64,000 nucleotides of DNA from the NCBI GenBank assembly GCA_002179805.1, contig NAVB01001152.1:1-64000 (forward strand), written 5' to 3'. Positions within the stretch are counted from its first letter, which is position 1, and the number at the start of each line of letters is the position of its first letter. Below are positions 31,419-45,191 of this stretch, piece by piece. Source of the DNA: Acanthamoeba lenticulata. Taxonomy: Eukaryota; Discosea; Longamoebia; Acanthamoebidae. Made by a program: the position numbers and the translations under genes. The notes below the pieces were generated by a model. It made no database searches. It saw only the letters and a list, made by a program, of their open reading frames with translations, and had not been told where the DNA came from.

Positions 31419-34400
31419 CTACTCTCGCCGCAGCAAGTGGCCCAGCTGAATGAGGAATGCGCTCTTGGCAGCGCGCTTGGGCAGAATGAACGTCAGGTCG
31501 ATCGTCCCGGCAGGCTCTGTCGAGACACCATCACTGTCGTCATCGGCCGGTACCGTCACCTGTCGCCGGAGCGAGAGGGCGAGGAGGCGCCGGTCGTCCG
31601 GCGTGGTGCGCTCACGCACATCGATCACGTGGGGCAGCGGCGCCACATGCCGGATGGCATCGTGCACGACGATGTAGAGGTGGCGGTCGGACAGAACGAG
31701 GCTGGCTGACAGCTGACTACCGTGCTCGCCGTTCACCAGCGTCGCGTCCATGGCGTGAATAAACCGTTCATCGTCGTCGATGTCCTCGTCCTGGCCTTGG
31801 CTGTAGAGTGCGCGTTGCCGGCGCTCGCCAAAGATCTTGACCACGAACTTCATGCGCGCGTTGGCAGCCGGCTCCAGGGCCTTGGGCATGGCGTGCCTCT
31901 GGTGCAGCCGGTAGCGCCCGAGGCCGGCCGAGCCCAGCGCGCCCTGCGAGGTGTGGGCGAGCAGGCCCACGGCGCCTGACAGCGGCTTCGAGATGGCGCC
32001 CAGCACGCCCATCCCGAGGCCCCGCACCGCCCCCGTCAGCCCACCGTCGGACAGGCCGGCGATCGGGTGGGCCACTAGTCCCATCGCCCCGTCGATCACT
32101 CTGCGCGCGCCCGCGGGCATGTCAGAACAGGCGCCAAGTCTAAAAGGGACAAAGAGCGCCGGCGTACCCCTCGCCAAAGCCCTGGAGGCCGCGGGCAAAG
32201 CCGGTGTGGACCTGGTCGGGGGCGTTGCGGAGGCGCATCTTGTTGTAGCGGACGTAGTCCGAGTCGAGAGAGAGGTGGTCGACGTTGCGGGCGAGGCTCG
32301 AGGAGAGGTCGGCAACGGAGGTAAGGGTGCCCTCAGAGACGTGGAGGACGAGCGAGGAGAGACCGCGGCCGAGGCCGGCCATGAAGCCCAGCACGCCGGC
32401 CTCGCGCGCACCGGCGGCCGGGAGGGCCACAAAGTCGTAGACGCCCGTGGCGAGGCTGTTGACCAGCACGGTCGGGTTGCCCAGCAGCTCGAGCGAGCCC
32501 AGCACGGCGGGCGTGTGGAAGAGCGAGTCGGCCACGTAGCGCGCGGCGATGGCCTCCAGCAGCCGCCGCGGCGCGCAGGCGAGGCCCGAGACGAGCACCT
32601 CGTCAAAGGACAGTGGCGTGTGGGCCAGCCCGAGCGCCAGCGCCACCCGCGCGTGCAGCGTCAGCTCCATGTTCAGCCGGCTGATGAACAGCCTCCGCAC
32701 AAAGAACGGCAGCGCCATCGCCTGCGCCTCGACCTCCTCGCCCACGCCCGCTTCGATGTCGGCGATGTCGGTGGTGGCGTTGAGGTTGATGACGCTTTGC
32801 GCGTCGTCGGTTGGCAAACGACGGCGGTCCTGGAGCTGGAGCGAGCGGGCGACCAGCGCGCGAAGGGCGACGACGACGTGCTGCACAAAGGCATCTTCCA
32901 CGTTGAGGATGATCGTCTTGCCGAACCGGAGGGAGAGGTCCTCCATCCACCACCTGCCGCCCGCCTTCGTGCCTTCATCCTCCTTCGCGTGGTGATGGTC
33001 CACGACCACCGGGTAGAACGCGCGGTCGAGCTTGCAGCTGATGGCCGCCGCCTCCGCCGCTCCCGTCGTGCTTTGATTATTGTTGGAGAGTGCCACGACG
33101 GGGAAGTCGAAGAAGGGCAGGTGGTTGTCAATCTGGAAGGACGAGATCGACAGCTCGACAGACTGTCGGCGGGTGGCCTCTAGCGTTGGCAGCCCTGCGC
33201 CAGCGGCGGCGGTACGACTCGTGCTGGCAAAGACGAGTCGGACATCATCAAGCGACGTGTTGACAGTCTCCACCAGCGTGTGGTAGGCTGGAGAGGCCGG
33301 CATCATCACCACGGGCGCGCCCGCTGCCGCGCTCCACTCATCCGCGGACACGTCGGCCTCGGGCGTCCCGAGGAAGGAGAGCGACACGAGCGGCGCATTC
33401 ACCTCCACCTTGACCCCACGAAGCCTCGGCTTGGCCTCGCGCTTTACCTTGCTTTGGTCGTCGTCAACATTGTTGTTGGTGTGGCTCGGCTCCGAGAGAT
33501 AGACGACAAAGGTCGGGCCGCAGGGTTCGACCCGCACGTCCACCCGGCGGTCGAGGTCGTCCTTCTGCTGTTGTGCTGGTGCCAGGGGGAGGACCAGCGT
33601 CGTGGGCTCGCTGCGAGCGCGGTCGATGGGGAACTCGCGGGACCAGACCGTGTCTCGCGTGCGCACGCAAAGCCGGTTGAGGCTCCACGCCTTCGGGCCC
33701 AGGAGGTCGATCTGTTCCTCGTTCCGCCGCCGTCGGCTGCGCTCGGCCTCGTCGGCCTCCTCACTGGCCTGAGCGTCGTCGCTTTCACCTTCATTTTCGT
33801 TTTCGTTTTCCTTCGCTTCGTTCTTTTCGTGGCGGCGCGCGGGGGCGGGCTCGGTCCAGGTCCACACGTACTCGGCGCTCTCGCCGGCGGGGACGACGCA
33901 GCGGGCCCGCTCCATGCGGCGACGGTCATCGTGGTATTGCGCGCAGTGGACGGCGAACGAGCAGCGGTTGACCAGCCGGAAGGGCGGGAACGGGTCGCGC
34001 CAGGCCACTAGCGTCGTCACTCCATCGGCGCGGCTCACCACCGAGTAAGTCAGCAGCACAGGCGGCGCCGCGTTCACGTCCGCGTCCAAGTCCGCATCAT
34101 CGCCCTTGTGCGACCGTGCAGCGGGCACCACGAGGTGGGCCTGGGTCCGGTCGGGCGTCAGCGCGCAAGCGGCCGACCAGCCCCAGTGGCGCTGCGCGTC
34201 GTTACCGTCGGCCACCGACACATGCACGCTCAGCAGCGGCGCGGGTTGCTGCTGCGCGGCGTTGGTGGGGTTGGGGGCGGTGTCGGTCACGTGGAAGCCG
34301 TTGAGCAACAGAGCCCGGCCTGGTGCGACGCTTGCCGGCGGCTCGAGCGCGGCGATCGCGCCCAGCCGAGCGTGCAGCTCGTGCGCGGGCGACATAGGCG

Positions 34401-37400
34401 GCGAGACGGTGTCCACCTCGCCGCTGGCGTGCGTGGGCGTTGCCGGCGGCGACACCACGCGGGATACGGGCGCTGGAGGACTCGGCCGCTGGTATTTGAT
34501 CACCAGTGGCAGCGACGTGCGATTGACGAAGCGGAAGCGCGAGCGAATGACGACTTGCGTGGTGTGGGCCAGCGCTGGTACTGCTGGCTTAGGCTTGGGC
34601 TTGGACTTGGCGGCGGCCGATGCCGCTGCTGTAGCGGCGACGTCTGTCAGGCCGGCCGGCGGCACGATGGACAAAAGGTATTGGCTGAACAGGCGGGACG
34701 AGGGGAAGAGCACGGAGACGACCTTGGTCTGTGGTTCGTCCAGCGCAAACGCGGAGGACCAGGCGATCTTGGTCCCGGGCCGCGCCTCGTCCTCATCCAG
34801 TCCGATCTGGACCATGCGTCCCTTCTTCTGGTCCTTGTCGGCGCGCTCCTCGCCGCCAAAGTCATAGCCCACGCGCCGCTGCGGCCAGATGCACACATGC
34901 GGCGACGAGGGCTCAACGAGGCTGGCCGAAGGTTCAGGCGAAGCGTCTACAGCCGTCGATGTGGACGAGGAGGAAGATGCCAGCCCAGCGCGGCCGGAAG
35001 GTTGCTTTGCATCTGGCGGGGCTGTGGCATTTGAGGCCAATGCGCGGCGCGAGGGCGGAGGCTGGTAGCGTCGGAAGTAGATGGCCTGGGCTGTCTCATT
35101 GACGAGTTCAAAGGCAAATGAGACCGACAGGCGAATCGTGGGCGAGCTTAGCGGTGCCTGGTCATCGCCTCCGACCAGGCCGCCCTCTCGCGCTCTGTCG
35201 TTGCTCATCCCGTTCTGACATTCAACAGTGTCGAGTGATGCGACGACCCGGAGAGGCACCTCGGCCACACCGCCCTCGTCGATGCGACGGCCATCATCAT
35301 CGAGCTTCTCCTTGCCCTTCCGGCTGAGCGGCCTGGCCTGGCCCACGGCAGCTGCTGCACGCTCGGCGGCCTCACGGGACAGATACTGTCGCACACGGGC
35401 CTCCCGCACAATACTCTTCTCGCGGACCAGCGCCAGCAGCCGCTCCGTCTCCTCCTCCTCTTCGTCCTCGTCCTCATCACTGCCGGTTTCCTTGACGGTC
35501 TTGGCGTAGAGGACCTCTTCCCACTCGCGGATCTCGTCCACGAGGGTCATGTCGAGCGCGTAGGGTGGGGTCGACCAGGCACAGCCCGGACGTCGCGCGA
35601 CGCCGAACGAGAGCTGCGGGTGGACTAGAGGGTCCAGGTCGAGCGCCACCGACGCGCCGGGCGCCAGCGGCCCGAGCTCGTCTGCGTCGTCGTTGTCATC
35701 GTCGTGGCCGTCGTCACTGGCGCGGTCGTAGTCCACGTCGCCGCGCATAATGGACCGCAGGAGCGAGGTCGCGCGGCACATCATGGCGAAGCCCGTGTCG
35801 TTGCGCAGCACAAAGAGCGGCCGTAGCTCGATCACGGTGGGCTGCATCAGCGGCGCCGCCACCGCCGTCGTCGTCTGATGGGTCCGTTGGGCTGGCGAGC
35901 CCCAGGGGCCTTCCCGCTTGCCGCCAGCCGGCAGCGAGCATCTGCGCTTGACGAACCAGAAGCACTTGCCTTGGGCCTCTAACGCCGTCATCGAAGCGGC
36001 ACCGTCGTCACGCCGCCTGCGAGTCACTCGCACCAGCGACGTCGACGGCTGCTGGCCGCGCGTGCGGCCGCTCGCCGGCGTCGTGAACGAGACAGACAGG
36101 GGAGTCGACCAGGCCCATTCCTCATCCTTCTCCACAACCGCTGCTTGATTGTCGCCGATGGGACGCAGCAGCATGCAAGGCTGAGCCGCTGCAGCAGTGG
36201 CAGCCGACTCGCCCATGCTTCCATAGCACGGCAGGGCGAATGTGCCCAGGCCTCCGTTGGCGGCCAGCAGCAAGGGTCTGTTGACAGCGCTGTTGTTGTC
36301 GTCTTCGGCCGAGGCTAGTTCATAGCGCAGGCGGGCCTGCACGGGATAGGGCAAGTGGTTGCGGACCTCATGAGCGCCGCGGAGCGTGACCTCGAGCCGG
36401 CTGCCCACGTTAGCCACCGAGACCACGAAAAAGAGCGGCGGACGGCCCTCACCGCAGGGCACGCTCAGCGTCCGCGTCGCCACGGCGTCGATGTTGACTT
36501 GGGCCGAGCGCCGCGTCGTTGTTGTCGTCTCGCCTGCCGCCCAGAACTTGAGCCGCTGCTGCGCCGGCTTGATGCGGTGGGTGCGCCACGAGTAGGCCGC
36601 GCGCGAGAGAGCCGGTAACAGAAGCTCCTCCTCCGTGTGGTACTGGCCGTAGTGCAGGTCGCACTGACTATCGTTGATCAGCACGTAGGACGCGTAGAGG
36701 CCCGCCCGCTGGCCGCCACGGCTGCCATCGGCCAGGACCACAGGCCCACCGCGGGCCAGCGCAACATCGAGGAACTGCTTTGGCGACGCGTGCCAACTCA
36801 GGGCCGTTCGCACCGCCGTGTCGACAACGCTCCTGCACACACATGATAAGATAAAAGAATAAATGGAAATATTTAAATGTTAGTATGAAAGGTCGTATGT
36901 ACTGGGAGATGTTGACTTCGACAGGGCTCGTCTGGATGTGGACAAGCAAGACCCCGGGGTCGTCAGCCCCGTCGTCAAGCCCGGACCAGATACCAGGCCG
37001 CCGGGCTGAGCTCGGCTGGACCAGATTGACAGCCAGCCGGAACGGCTCAATCAGGTGGCGCTGCGTGAGATCGTGGAAGTTGACAGCGTCGACCCAGCTC
37101 TTGCCCCGCAGATTGGTCCTCTGCGCGTCGCGGCTGTGAGTCCCTGAGATGATGGAACAGGACATTTGCGCGGGCGCACCACATGGCCGTCGTTCCAGCG
37201 GGCGAGGCGGAGGAGCATATCCTCCAGGTGGATGGCGCCGAAGTCCTCTTGGCGGTGAGCCAGCGTGGGCTGGTTGAACAGTGAGCACTGCGCCCTGGAC
37301 ACTGAGACCGACAGCGACATCTTGGGTTCGTAGGCATCGTCGCAGAGGTCATCCACCCCGATGCTCAGGCCCAGCATGGTGGGCGAGAACCTGCATAATG

Positions 37401-40400
37401 GCTGCTGTGTGAGCCAGTGCCCGCGGCGATAAGGTGTGCGTCACGTACCCCTCAAGTTGGCTGCTATTGGCGACGCACACCTGCCACTCCCGCGCCGGGT
37501 GGATCCGCTCTAGCGCAACGCACTCCACGAGCTTGGTCCGCTCGTCCTTCCTGCATCGATACGCCGGTTGAGCAAAGAAAAAAAAAAAAGCCGGCTTTGA
37601 GGGGAGGAGGGCCAACCGATGAAAAAGAGGAAAGGTGGCGAGCTCGATATACTCGCCCCGTATTTCGTCATAGTAGCGTAGCGAGCATTGAAGAGTGACG
37701 GCGTGCTCGCCAATTTGTGATGACGTCAGCGGCAGCGGCGAGGTGGCCACATGTCGTATCGCGCGTGCCTCGCCGTAGCGCCATGCCATCCAACTCTGTC
37801 GTCGGCGCACGTCAACGAATCGGCCGGTCAGCTGCCCGCAGGCGCGTGGTGGGAGGAGGGAAGAGGTGTAGTCGTACCGAGGGCGCCTGGTCGTCGGAAA
37901 AGGTGACCTCGTAGGCTCCTGGCCGCCGATTACGCTCGGAAGCCATCTTAAAGCTGTGGATCATCAGCCACTGGTGCGGAATGGCAGACATGTGGGCTGT
38001 CGACGCAGCGGACTTGAGCGGTGCACTGGCCAAGTGGTGAACCCCGTCGGCGTCAACGTCGACTGTATCGTACTCAATCCGTGGGTGGCTTCGCTGGCGG
38101 TCCTTTGCCGCATCGAACGCCGCAGCCAGCGAACGCAGTTGCTCGAGCGCCATGAGGTGACTGTTTCCGAACCTGGCGATGAACTCCTGCACGCTCACCT
38201 CGACGTCGAACGCCACTTTTTTGCCCTGCCATCGGTTATTCCATCCCGTTCCATCGCAGCATACCGGGTTAGCGACAGGGGTAGCGGGTGGCGGCCTTGA
38301 GGCAACAACAGTACCATGGCGGGCAGGCGGTGGGTGATCGAGACCCGGATGTCACACGGGTGGAGTAGATACGAGTTGGTGCGCGGGACCTGAATCTGGA
38401 GCCCCACCACGGAGACTTCGTACAGCTGTGAGGCCTGGACCACCGCGTGGGCCGGTGGCTTGACGGGCAGATCGGCCAACTCGGCGTCCATGTGAGTCGA
38501 GACAAAGAGCTGGTGCAGCGCGGCCCGCACAGGCATGCTGGCCGATGAGCGCAGATCGTCGGCGGCCACGAGCTCGATGCCCGTGAGGAAGAGCTTGACG
38601 CCCGTCCCGGCCGTGGATCGATCTTGGTGATGCTGCTGGGGCTTGCCGCCATCGGCAGCAAACTGAGAGGCGCGTCCGTCGGGCGCACTGGCCTTGGTCA
38701 GCGATATCAGGTTCGCCACGAAGCGCAGAAGCGGCGCGTCAACGTGGGCGAACAGCGGCTGGCACTCAACCACCATCCACCTTCGCTCTGCAGTGGCTGG
38801 TATTTGTTGTGTGGTGATGTCAGGTGCATGCGTGAGTGGTTCAGGAGGCTAGATGTGGCACCTTGGTGCGGGTGGCGTGTGACATGGACGGTGACGAGGG
38901 GTTTCTCCGGGCTCGTCGCGGCCGCACTGTGCCCGAACACGGGGAGCCGATCCGCGGGCGCGTCAAGCTGCCGGTTCGTCTGCAGACAGCGCACGGCAAT
39001 GTTATCATGGTGCTGCTGGCGCTAAGTGGAGACACGGATCGCACCTCCTTGCCACGGTCGACCGAGATATGACCAAGCGAGATGCGATAGGCCGAGCTGG
39101 TCGCCGGGCCGCCACGGCGTTCAAACACGCCTCGCACTTTCCGGAGCAGCACGCGCAGGTACTCTTCTTTGTTGTTTTTGTCGCCGTCATCGTTGTCGCC
39201 GACATCTCCACCATCGTTCATGGCCAGGCACACGCTGATCTCCGGCAGGGAGAAGAACACGGAGAGGTCTCCTGATGCTGTTGTTGCAGACAAGGGCTTG
39301 GTTCTGGCGGACCTGGCGGTGATCGCTGCACGGGAATGCGTTTTCGAGGCGTTTGCTACGCTGAAGAGTGTGCGCAGCTGGCTCTGGGAGAGTATCAGAT
39401 TGCAGGGCGGCTGCGCAGACAAAATGACGTCGACGTTGGTGGCCGCGGATACAAGGGCCGGAGATCCATCGATGACTGCCGTCCCGGCACATGTGGCGCC
39501 CCTGCGCTGCAGCTTGACGTTGAGCCTGACGACGCTCCTCGCCAGGACGGGGATGGCAAAGTCCACCGCCGAGAAGTCATCGGCCGACGGCGAAGACGAC
39601 GTCGAGACGTCAAGCACCGAGAGGTCGATGACCTTCAGCACAATCGTCTCCTCCCGTTCTGGCACTGGCGGATGATGCGCGTGTTGAGGCTCTTCGGTTC
39701 GCAGCTCCAGCGCGGCGAACCCGCACAGAATCCTGCCATCGTCGCGCCCGTTGTGAGCGCTGCTCTGGCCGACCAGCAGTACTTCGGTCCGGCCCACGTC
39801 CAGTTGAAGGGCCAGCTTGCCTGGCGCACGACACGCGGGCCGCATAGCCGGATAACCCCGACCGAAGCCTGGTGGAGCTGGGTCGCGGTCAGGGCTGCCC
39901 GCCGAGGGGCGAGTGCCGGTGCGATCGCGCAGGAGGGCCAGCACGGCGGCAATGTCGGCGGCCGCAAGAGTGACCGAAGAATCTCCGACGCGACCCGTCA
40001 GGCTTTCGCTCAGGGTGCTGCGCAGGCAGCCGCCCTCCTGCAAAGACCAGTGAGCCTCCCACGTAAGCGCAAGGAAGCCCTGGTCCGGCGCCATGCTCGT
40101 CAGGTGTCGAGGCAGAGACACCAGCCTGTGGGTTCCCAGCCCAAAACGTCAGCTTCATGCGATAAAAGAATAAGAAGAAGTTCCATCGTACGTATGCACG
40201 GAGCCCGGGTGTCCCTGGATGTGCTTTACGCAGACGAGCGAGCCCAGCGCCACCTCGGCCTAAGAAAGGACCAGCGACCCATGTGAGAAAGCTCCCCTTT
40301 GCATGATGAGGGGGCGGGTAACAGCGTTCGGTACCCTGACGCGCTCCGCGAGGGACTCGAAGCGCAGATGTGCGCCGCGCAACTCGGCCAGGTAGAGCAG

Positions 40401-43400
40401 GTGTGTGGCCGGTGGACCGGTGAGCAGTGTCACCGAGAACGATCGAACCGAGACATCAAGCGCCTGATCCAGGCCTGTCGCGGCGCCGGCGGCGACAGCC
40501 CTGGCATCAGTCTTGCTCTCAACGGGTCCTTGAGGCGGCGCCAGCGTGGGACCATCGGTTGAATGAGCCGCCCGCGGCCGCAGGGACCGGAAGCCATCCC
40601 CAAAGGAAGCCGTCAGGCTACGGCAAATGGCGAGGCTCTCTGCCGTGAGCTTGGCCTCACCGCCGCCCAGCTCGGCCTGCAGCTCTATTCGACACATACG
40701 CGCGGTGCCTGCCGGCGTCACCTCACCTTCGCCGCTGTCGGCAAAGTGCAGGACGAGCGCGCCATCAAGGGCAATGCCGGAGAGGAGGCGGTGCGCGGGG
40801 ACGAGCGAGGCCGCAGCCGATGACGGGAAGTGGCGAGCAAAAGATGGGAAGAGGACGGGGTCAAGCGCAGCGACCGTGTGGAGGTCTGGCCCACGCAGAT
40901 GCAGTCGCCACGCTGAAGAATGTCCATCGGAAGAGGAGGAGACGACGCTCAGCTGCGGCAGGTGAGCTGACAGAACGGCAGAGCCATTCGATGAGGCCTC
41001 GTCGCCGTCCAGGTTGACCAGAGCGGCATGGACGTTGTGCACGTCAACATCGACCATCATCGCTTGCCACCGCTCCATCTGCCAATAGATCGCCTGAGTC
41101 ACGGACGCGCCAAGTTCGAGCCAAGAAATGGATTACTCCGTACCTTGTGACCGAGCGACTGCGTGGTCCGACGCAGGGCTGAGTAGGGCAAGAGCAAGCC
41201 GTCGGCGACGCAATGCGCGGTTTCTAAGACGGACACGGCCTCAGCCAGAGCCTCACTAGACTTGGCCTTGACCTTGGCGGGAAGGAACACGCGAGAGAAC
41301 CAGACGATCCAGTCGTGGACGATGTGGCTGTAGACCACGGACAGGCCCGATGCGTGCAGCCGCAGGTGACTGGCTACGGCGTGCCGCTGTGGCTCCTCGT
41401 CCGATGCGGCCATCTTTGCGGGGAGCCGCAACGAAATGTCGAGCGCGTCCTTGACCTCTTCCCCACTGTTTCCGTGATTTCTTTGCTGTCAGCCCCGGTC
41501 CAGTGATGTCGCGTATGGTGCGCGTACCGTTGTGGGGCGGTGGTGAGGAGCAAGATGGGAGAGTCGCAGGGCGTCCCTCGGGGCACGACCGGATAGCCCC
41601 ACGCCGTGACGTGCACGAAGGAGAGTCGAGCTTGAATCATCGGCGGCAGCGACGGCGTCCCATAGTAGATCGAGTAGCCCACGTTGGCCGGTCCCAGCGA
41701 GACCTCCAGGCTGGGCTCTGCATGCCACGGAAGGGACGTTAGGCAACACGGTACGCAAGAATGCGATGGTGCGCGTCATACCAGCAGGGTCGAAAGCTGT
41801 GAGACTGTACTTGGCCGCCGCCGCGGCGTTGCTGGATGCGTCGCTCATCACCAACAATTTCTGACGCCGAAAGCGAATAATAAGAACGATGGTGACTGTG
41901 AACCCAATCCAATGCGAGAGGATGAGTGAAGAGGAACGCACGATCAGCTCGAGCTGCGGTCTGGTGACCTTGACGGTGCATGGCGTCGAGGTGGAGACGA
42001 GGAATTGCTTCGCAGTACACGTATTCTGGGTGAGGCGCTCGTGAAAGTCGCCCAGGAAAGACTTGTTAAACAGAAACTGGCCCGTGACCGGCGAGATCAC
42101 GTGCTGCGCCGGCGCGCCGCCCAGGCGGCCGTTCTCGAGTGCGAGGGTAAGAGCCTCCACCTGCAGAAGGAAGCCGTTGTAGATCTCGGCCGTGTTGAAA
42201 GTCGGCGGCGTTGCAAAGTGCTGCACCGATGGGAAGCACTCAGCATTGCCGAAGCGAAGCGCATCGCAGGCCACCGTCATGGACGGTGGCGACAGAGGCG
42301 TCTCGTCGCCCTCCTCAGCGCAAAGGCCTCGCCGACAGCCAGGAAGAATCAGCCCAAAGGCGCGCGACAGCTGAATGTCCAGCACGACCGGTGGCGCGTT
42401 CAGCCACAGGTGGCGCAGAAACGCCGCCACGTCACTCGGGCCGTCCTCGAGAGTCGCGTTGAGACTGCCGTCCTTTCGGCGGGACGGCGGGACGAAGAAG
42501 TGGATGAGACTCTTGAGAGCTTCTTCGTCGTAGGTGACGGACAGGCCCGGCGCAAAGGCCAACTCCAGGTGCGTGAAAAGGGGCGGCTGGAAGTGCGGAA
42601 TGCCAATCACGAGCTCACTAGATTGTACCCACAGACACTGCAGGTGAGGCGATGCACCAGAGAGAAGATAAGGGAAAGGAAGACGAACCTAATGTGCTTG
42701 GCCAGTGGCTTGCGCTCGACCGAAAAGAGGGCTCCGCCGAGAAGTGACCGCATATCCAGTTCATCAAGCTCTTAAGAGCGAATGAGGAAAAGTGAGAACA
42801 CAGTTTGCTTAACGACGAACAAGTGAAGTAGGAGACTGTACCTGGCATTGCCTCACGGTCCCAGAAGAGCGAGTGCGGCATGTGCGAGAAGTCGTCGGCG
42901 TCGGCGCCCGCCTCGGCGCGACAGCTCACCAGCGGCCTCGCTTTGGTGCGGTAGCGCAACCCGCGGGCGGCGATGTCGAACACGGGAGGCCGGTTACCGC
43001 CCGTACTGGACTCGAAGTTCTTGAAGAGCGCCATTGAGACTCCGAGCGCCTCCACGTCGAAGCAGCCAAATTCCTCAAAGGTAAACAGCATCTTCGGCCG
43101 CTCTGGCGGCGGTGCCACACTCGGTTCGCTTGGCTCTTCGTCACCCTCTCTTGCGTCTTGTGCTGGTTCCGGCTGTTGGGTATCGCTCGATGGAACGTCA
43201 TTGGCCGGCTCAGTTGTAGGCGGCGAGTCTGGCGGCAGGGGCACCGGCGGCAGTGGTGGTGCGTGGCTCAGCGCGATCGTCGCATCGGCGGCAAACAGCG
43301 AGATCCGAGTCTCCGTTGGTGGCGCGCCGGCCCGGAGCCGTGCCCTGTCCGCTTCAATTGGACTGTTTTCCCATCAAGGGGTCTGTCAGCGCTAGTCGCT

Positions 43401-44946
43401 CTGCGAGAAGGGCGAGGCGAAACATACTCTTCATCAACCACGATGTCCCACGCCCACGAGAACCAGCCCTTGCCGGGTGCTTGTTGTGGCGCGTCTGACT
43501 GGGACCCCGTCACCGCAGCCGCTGACTGTGAGCTGTCACTGGTCTCCCCTGCTGGTGGTGCAGGCTTGTCTGCTGTGCGCTTCGCGGCCGCGGCGCGGCT
43601 CTTGTAGTTGTCGATCGAGGCCAGCAGCTTGCGGTACTGGTCGAGGTGGAGATATACAGGTAGCCGGTCGGTGTGAATGTCGATCCGTTGCTGCCGCACA
43701 CGCACATCACCATCGGTGTTTCCATCGTCTTCATCGCTGGCTTCGGCGCCTGTCCGTTCAGCGCCGTTCTCCGCTGGGCTGGAAGGTGGATAGCCTTCCG
43801 CTCGTCTCCGCTCCAGCTGGGCAAAGAAGATGCGGGCATCAAAGTCGATGTCCTCCAACACGGGCTCTGTGACCCATGGGCGTGAGCATGGCATGGACGC
43901 TTGGCCTTTTTGAGAAGCGCGAGTCTGGTAAGATAGGGGAACGAACTGTAGCATGTGCTGCTCGTGTCGGCCTCCGTGTGAGCGTCCAGGCTCAGCCTGA
44001 AGCCGTTGACCTTGCACGCTCGACGTATATCGGCTTGCGGTGTCACGTCCTGGCCGCGGCACCAACGAAGGAACGACAAGTTAGTAATGATGAGGGATAA
44101 GATGTTGGTGGGGATCATTACCAGGAAGGCCTTGAGCCAGTCAGGGTCTGTCGGGTAGCAGTCAATCGCTTTGCACGACGCCGAGGCAATCACCTCAGCA
44201 TCGCTATCGATGTAGGTGACTGTGAGGTCTGTGACGTGGACGATGATGTTGTGTTTGATCTTGCGCACGAGCGACTTTATCCACCCTTCCTCTTCTTCCT
44301 CGTCATCTAAGAGAGTCGTCGGGTCAGCTATCCATTCGCGGTGCATTTTTGTGATTCCTTTTCACCGTAGAGAACGAACGTGCCTTCCTTTTTCTTGGGC
44401 GCCGAGGTCGGTCGTGTAGGGTCAGTGTCGGTGGGCACACGGTCTATGCCTGACGCCACAATCTCGATGGAGTTGACCCACACCTAGAGAGAGCTCGTGG
44501 CGATGAGCGTCTGTCTAAAGATCTTGCGATGAGCAGCAGTGGAATGAGGAACGGTGTGCACCTCGACCGACTCGGATGTGAGTGCTGTCCAAGGGATGTG
44601 CACGCGCAGCTCGCGGATGACGCCGCTCTGAAGGGTGATGGGTAGTGCCATGCGCTTCAACTCTTCCTCCAGCGCTGCCCAAAGAAGAAAAGGTGAGGCA
44701 AGTACAAGCGTCGGGCCACCGCGACCTGTGGGACCCGAGGAGAAGAGCAACAGGAGGGGATGAGAAGGCACCTTGCACGCGAATGGCGATGTTTTGCAGT
44801 ACGACATCGCCTCCCCAGAGGGAAAGCTGGCGTAAATCAGGCACGTTGCTGAGATATTTGTTGGCGTAGCCTTCCACAATGGGCGTTAGGTAGCTGGCCA
44901 ACATCTCTCGCGACTTCTTTGCTGCAAAGTTGATCATGGTTGTCAT
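31419..44946 (-). CDS. VPS13B (COH1)-like bridge-type lipid transfer protein
   Basis: A 13.5-kb gene; one exon-rich block alone keeps a frame open for about 4.7 kb (36840-32140). VPS13 proteins form long hydrophobic grooves that move lipids between membranes; VPS13B acts at the Golgi and endosomes. The N-terminus is the clearest part: MLASYLTPIVEGYANKYLS, LSLWGGDVVL, then LRVHIPWTAL after the first intron, all matching VPS13B rather than VPS13A/C/D. Further on, GWIKSLVRKIKHNIIVHV and WFSWAWDIV match the same protein. The large central exon carries the VPS13 adaptor-type beta repeats, and the C-terminus has Gly/Ala-rich helices (GLVAHPIAGLSDG, GVLGAISKPLSG) and a PH-like end. The start at 44946 adds ~14 residues before the usual ML(A/E)SY start. 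Introns in the N-terminal third (36.8-44.8 kb) were not all resolved. Confidence 0.85.
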
Positions 44947-45191
44947 CTTTCAATCTCTGTTGCAGAGATTTAATTGACTGTAATTTGTTGTGTTCTGACA
45001 GGCCAAGCGAGCCTTGCTACACGGCAAGGCTTGTGGCTACACAACCGCGAAGTGTCACAGCGACTGCTTGGCGCAGGTGTCGCTCGCCTGTAGTTTTGGT
45101 GTCGTCGTGACGCGTGGCATTTCCACACCATTTCCTTTCATCCTTTTTAGAATTATTAAAGTGGCCTCGTCGAGAGCGCATTCGAAGCAGC
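44947..45191. promoter_or_regulatory. Divergent promoter with two dyads (VPS13B-like / carrier)
   Basis: A 245-nt region between divergent genes. Two inverted repeats stand out. AATCTCTG-TTG-CAGAGATT at 44952-44970 is a perfect 8-bp arm 6 nt upstream of the VPS13B-like ATG. AGCCTTGC-TACACG-GCAAGGCT at 45010-45031 is a perfect 8-bp arm. They could be factor-binding dyads or RNA hairpins; the sequence alone does not decide. Confidence 0.45.

Noticed and set aside
31419..44946. Several separate genes in the VPS13B-like region
   Set aside because: Consecutive minus-strand frames carry VPS13B features from N- to C-terminus in order, with plausible introns between; no internal promoter-like gap was seen.
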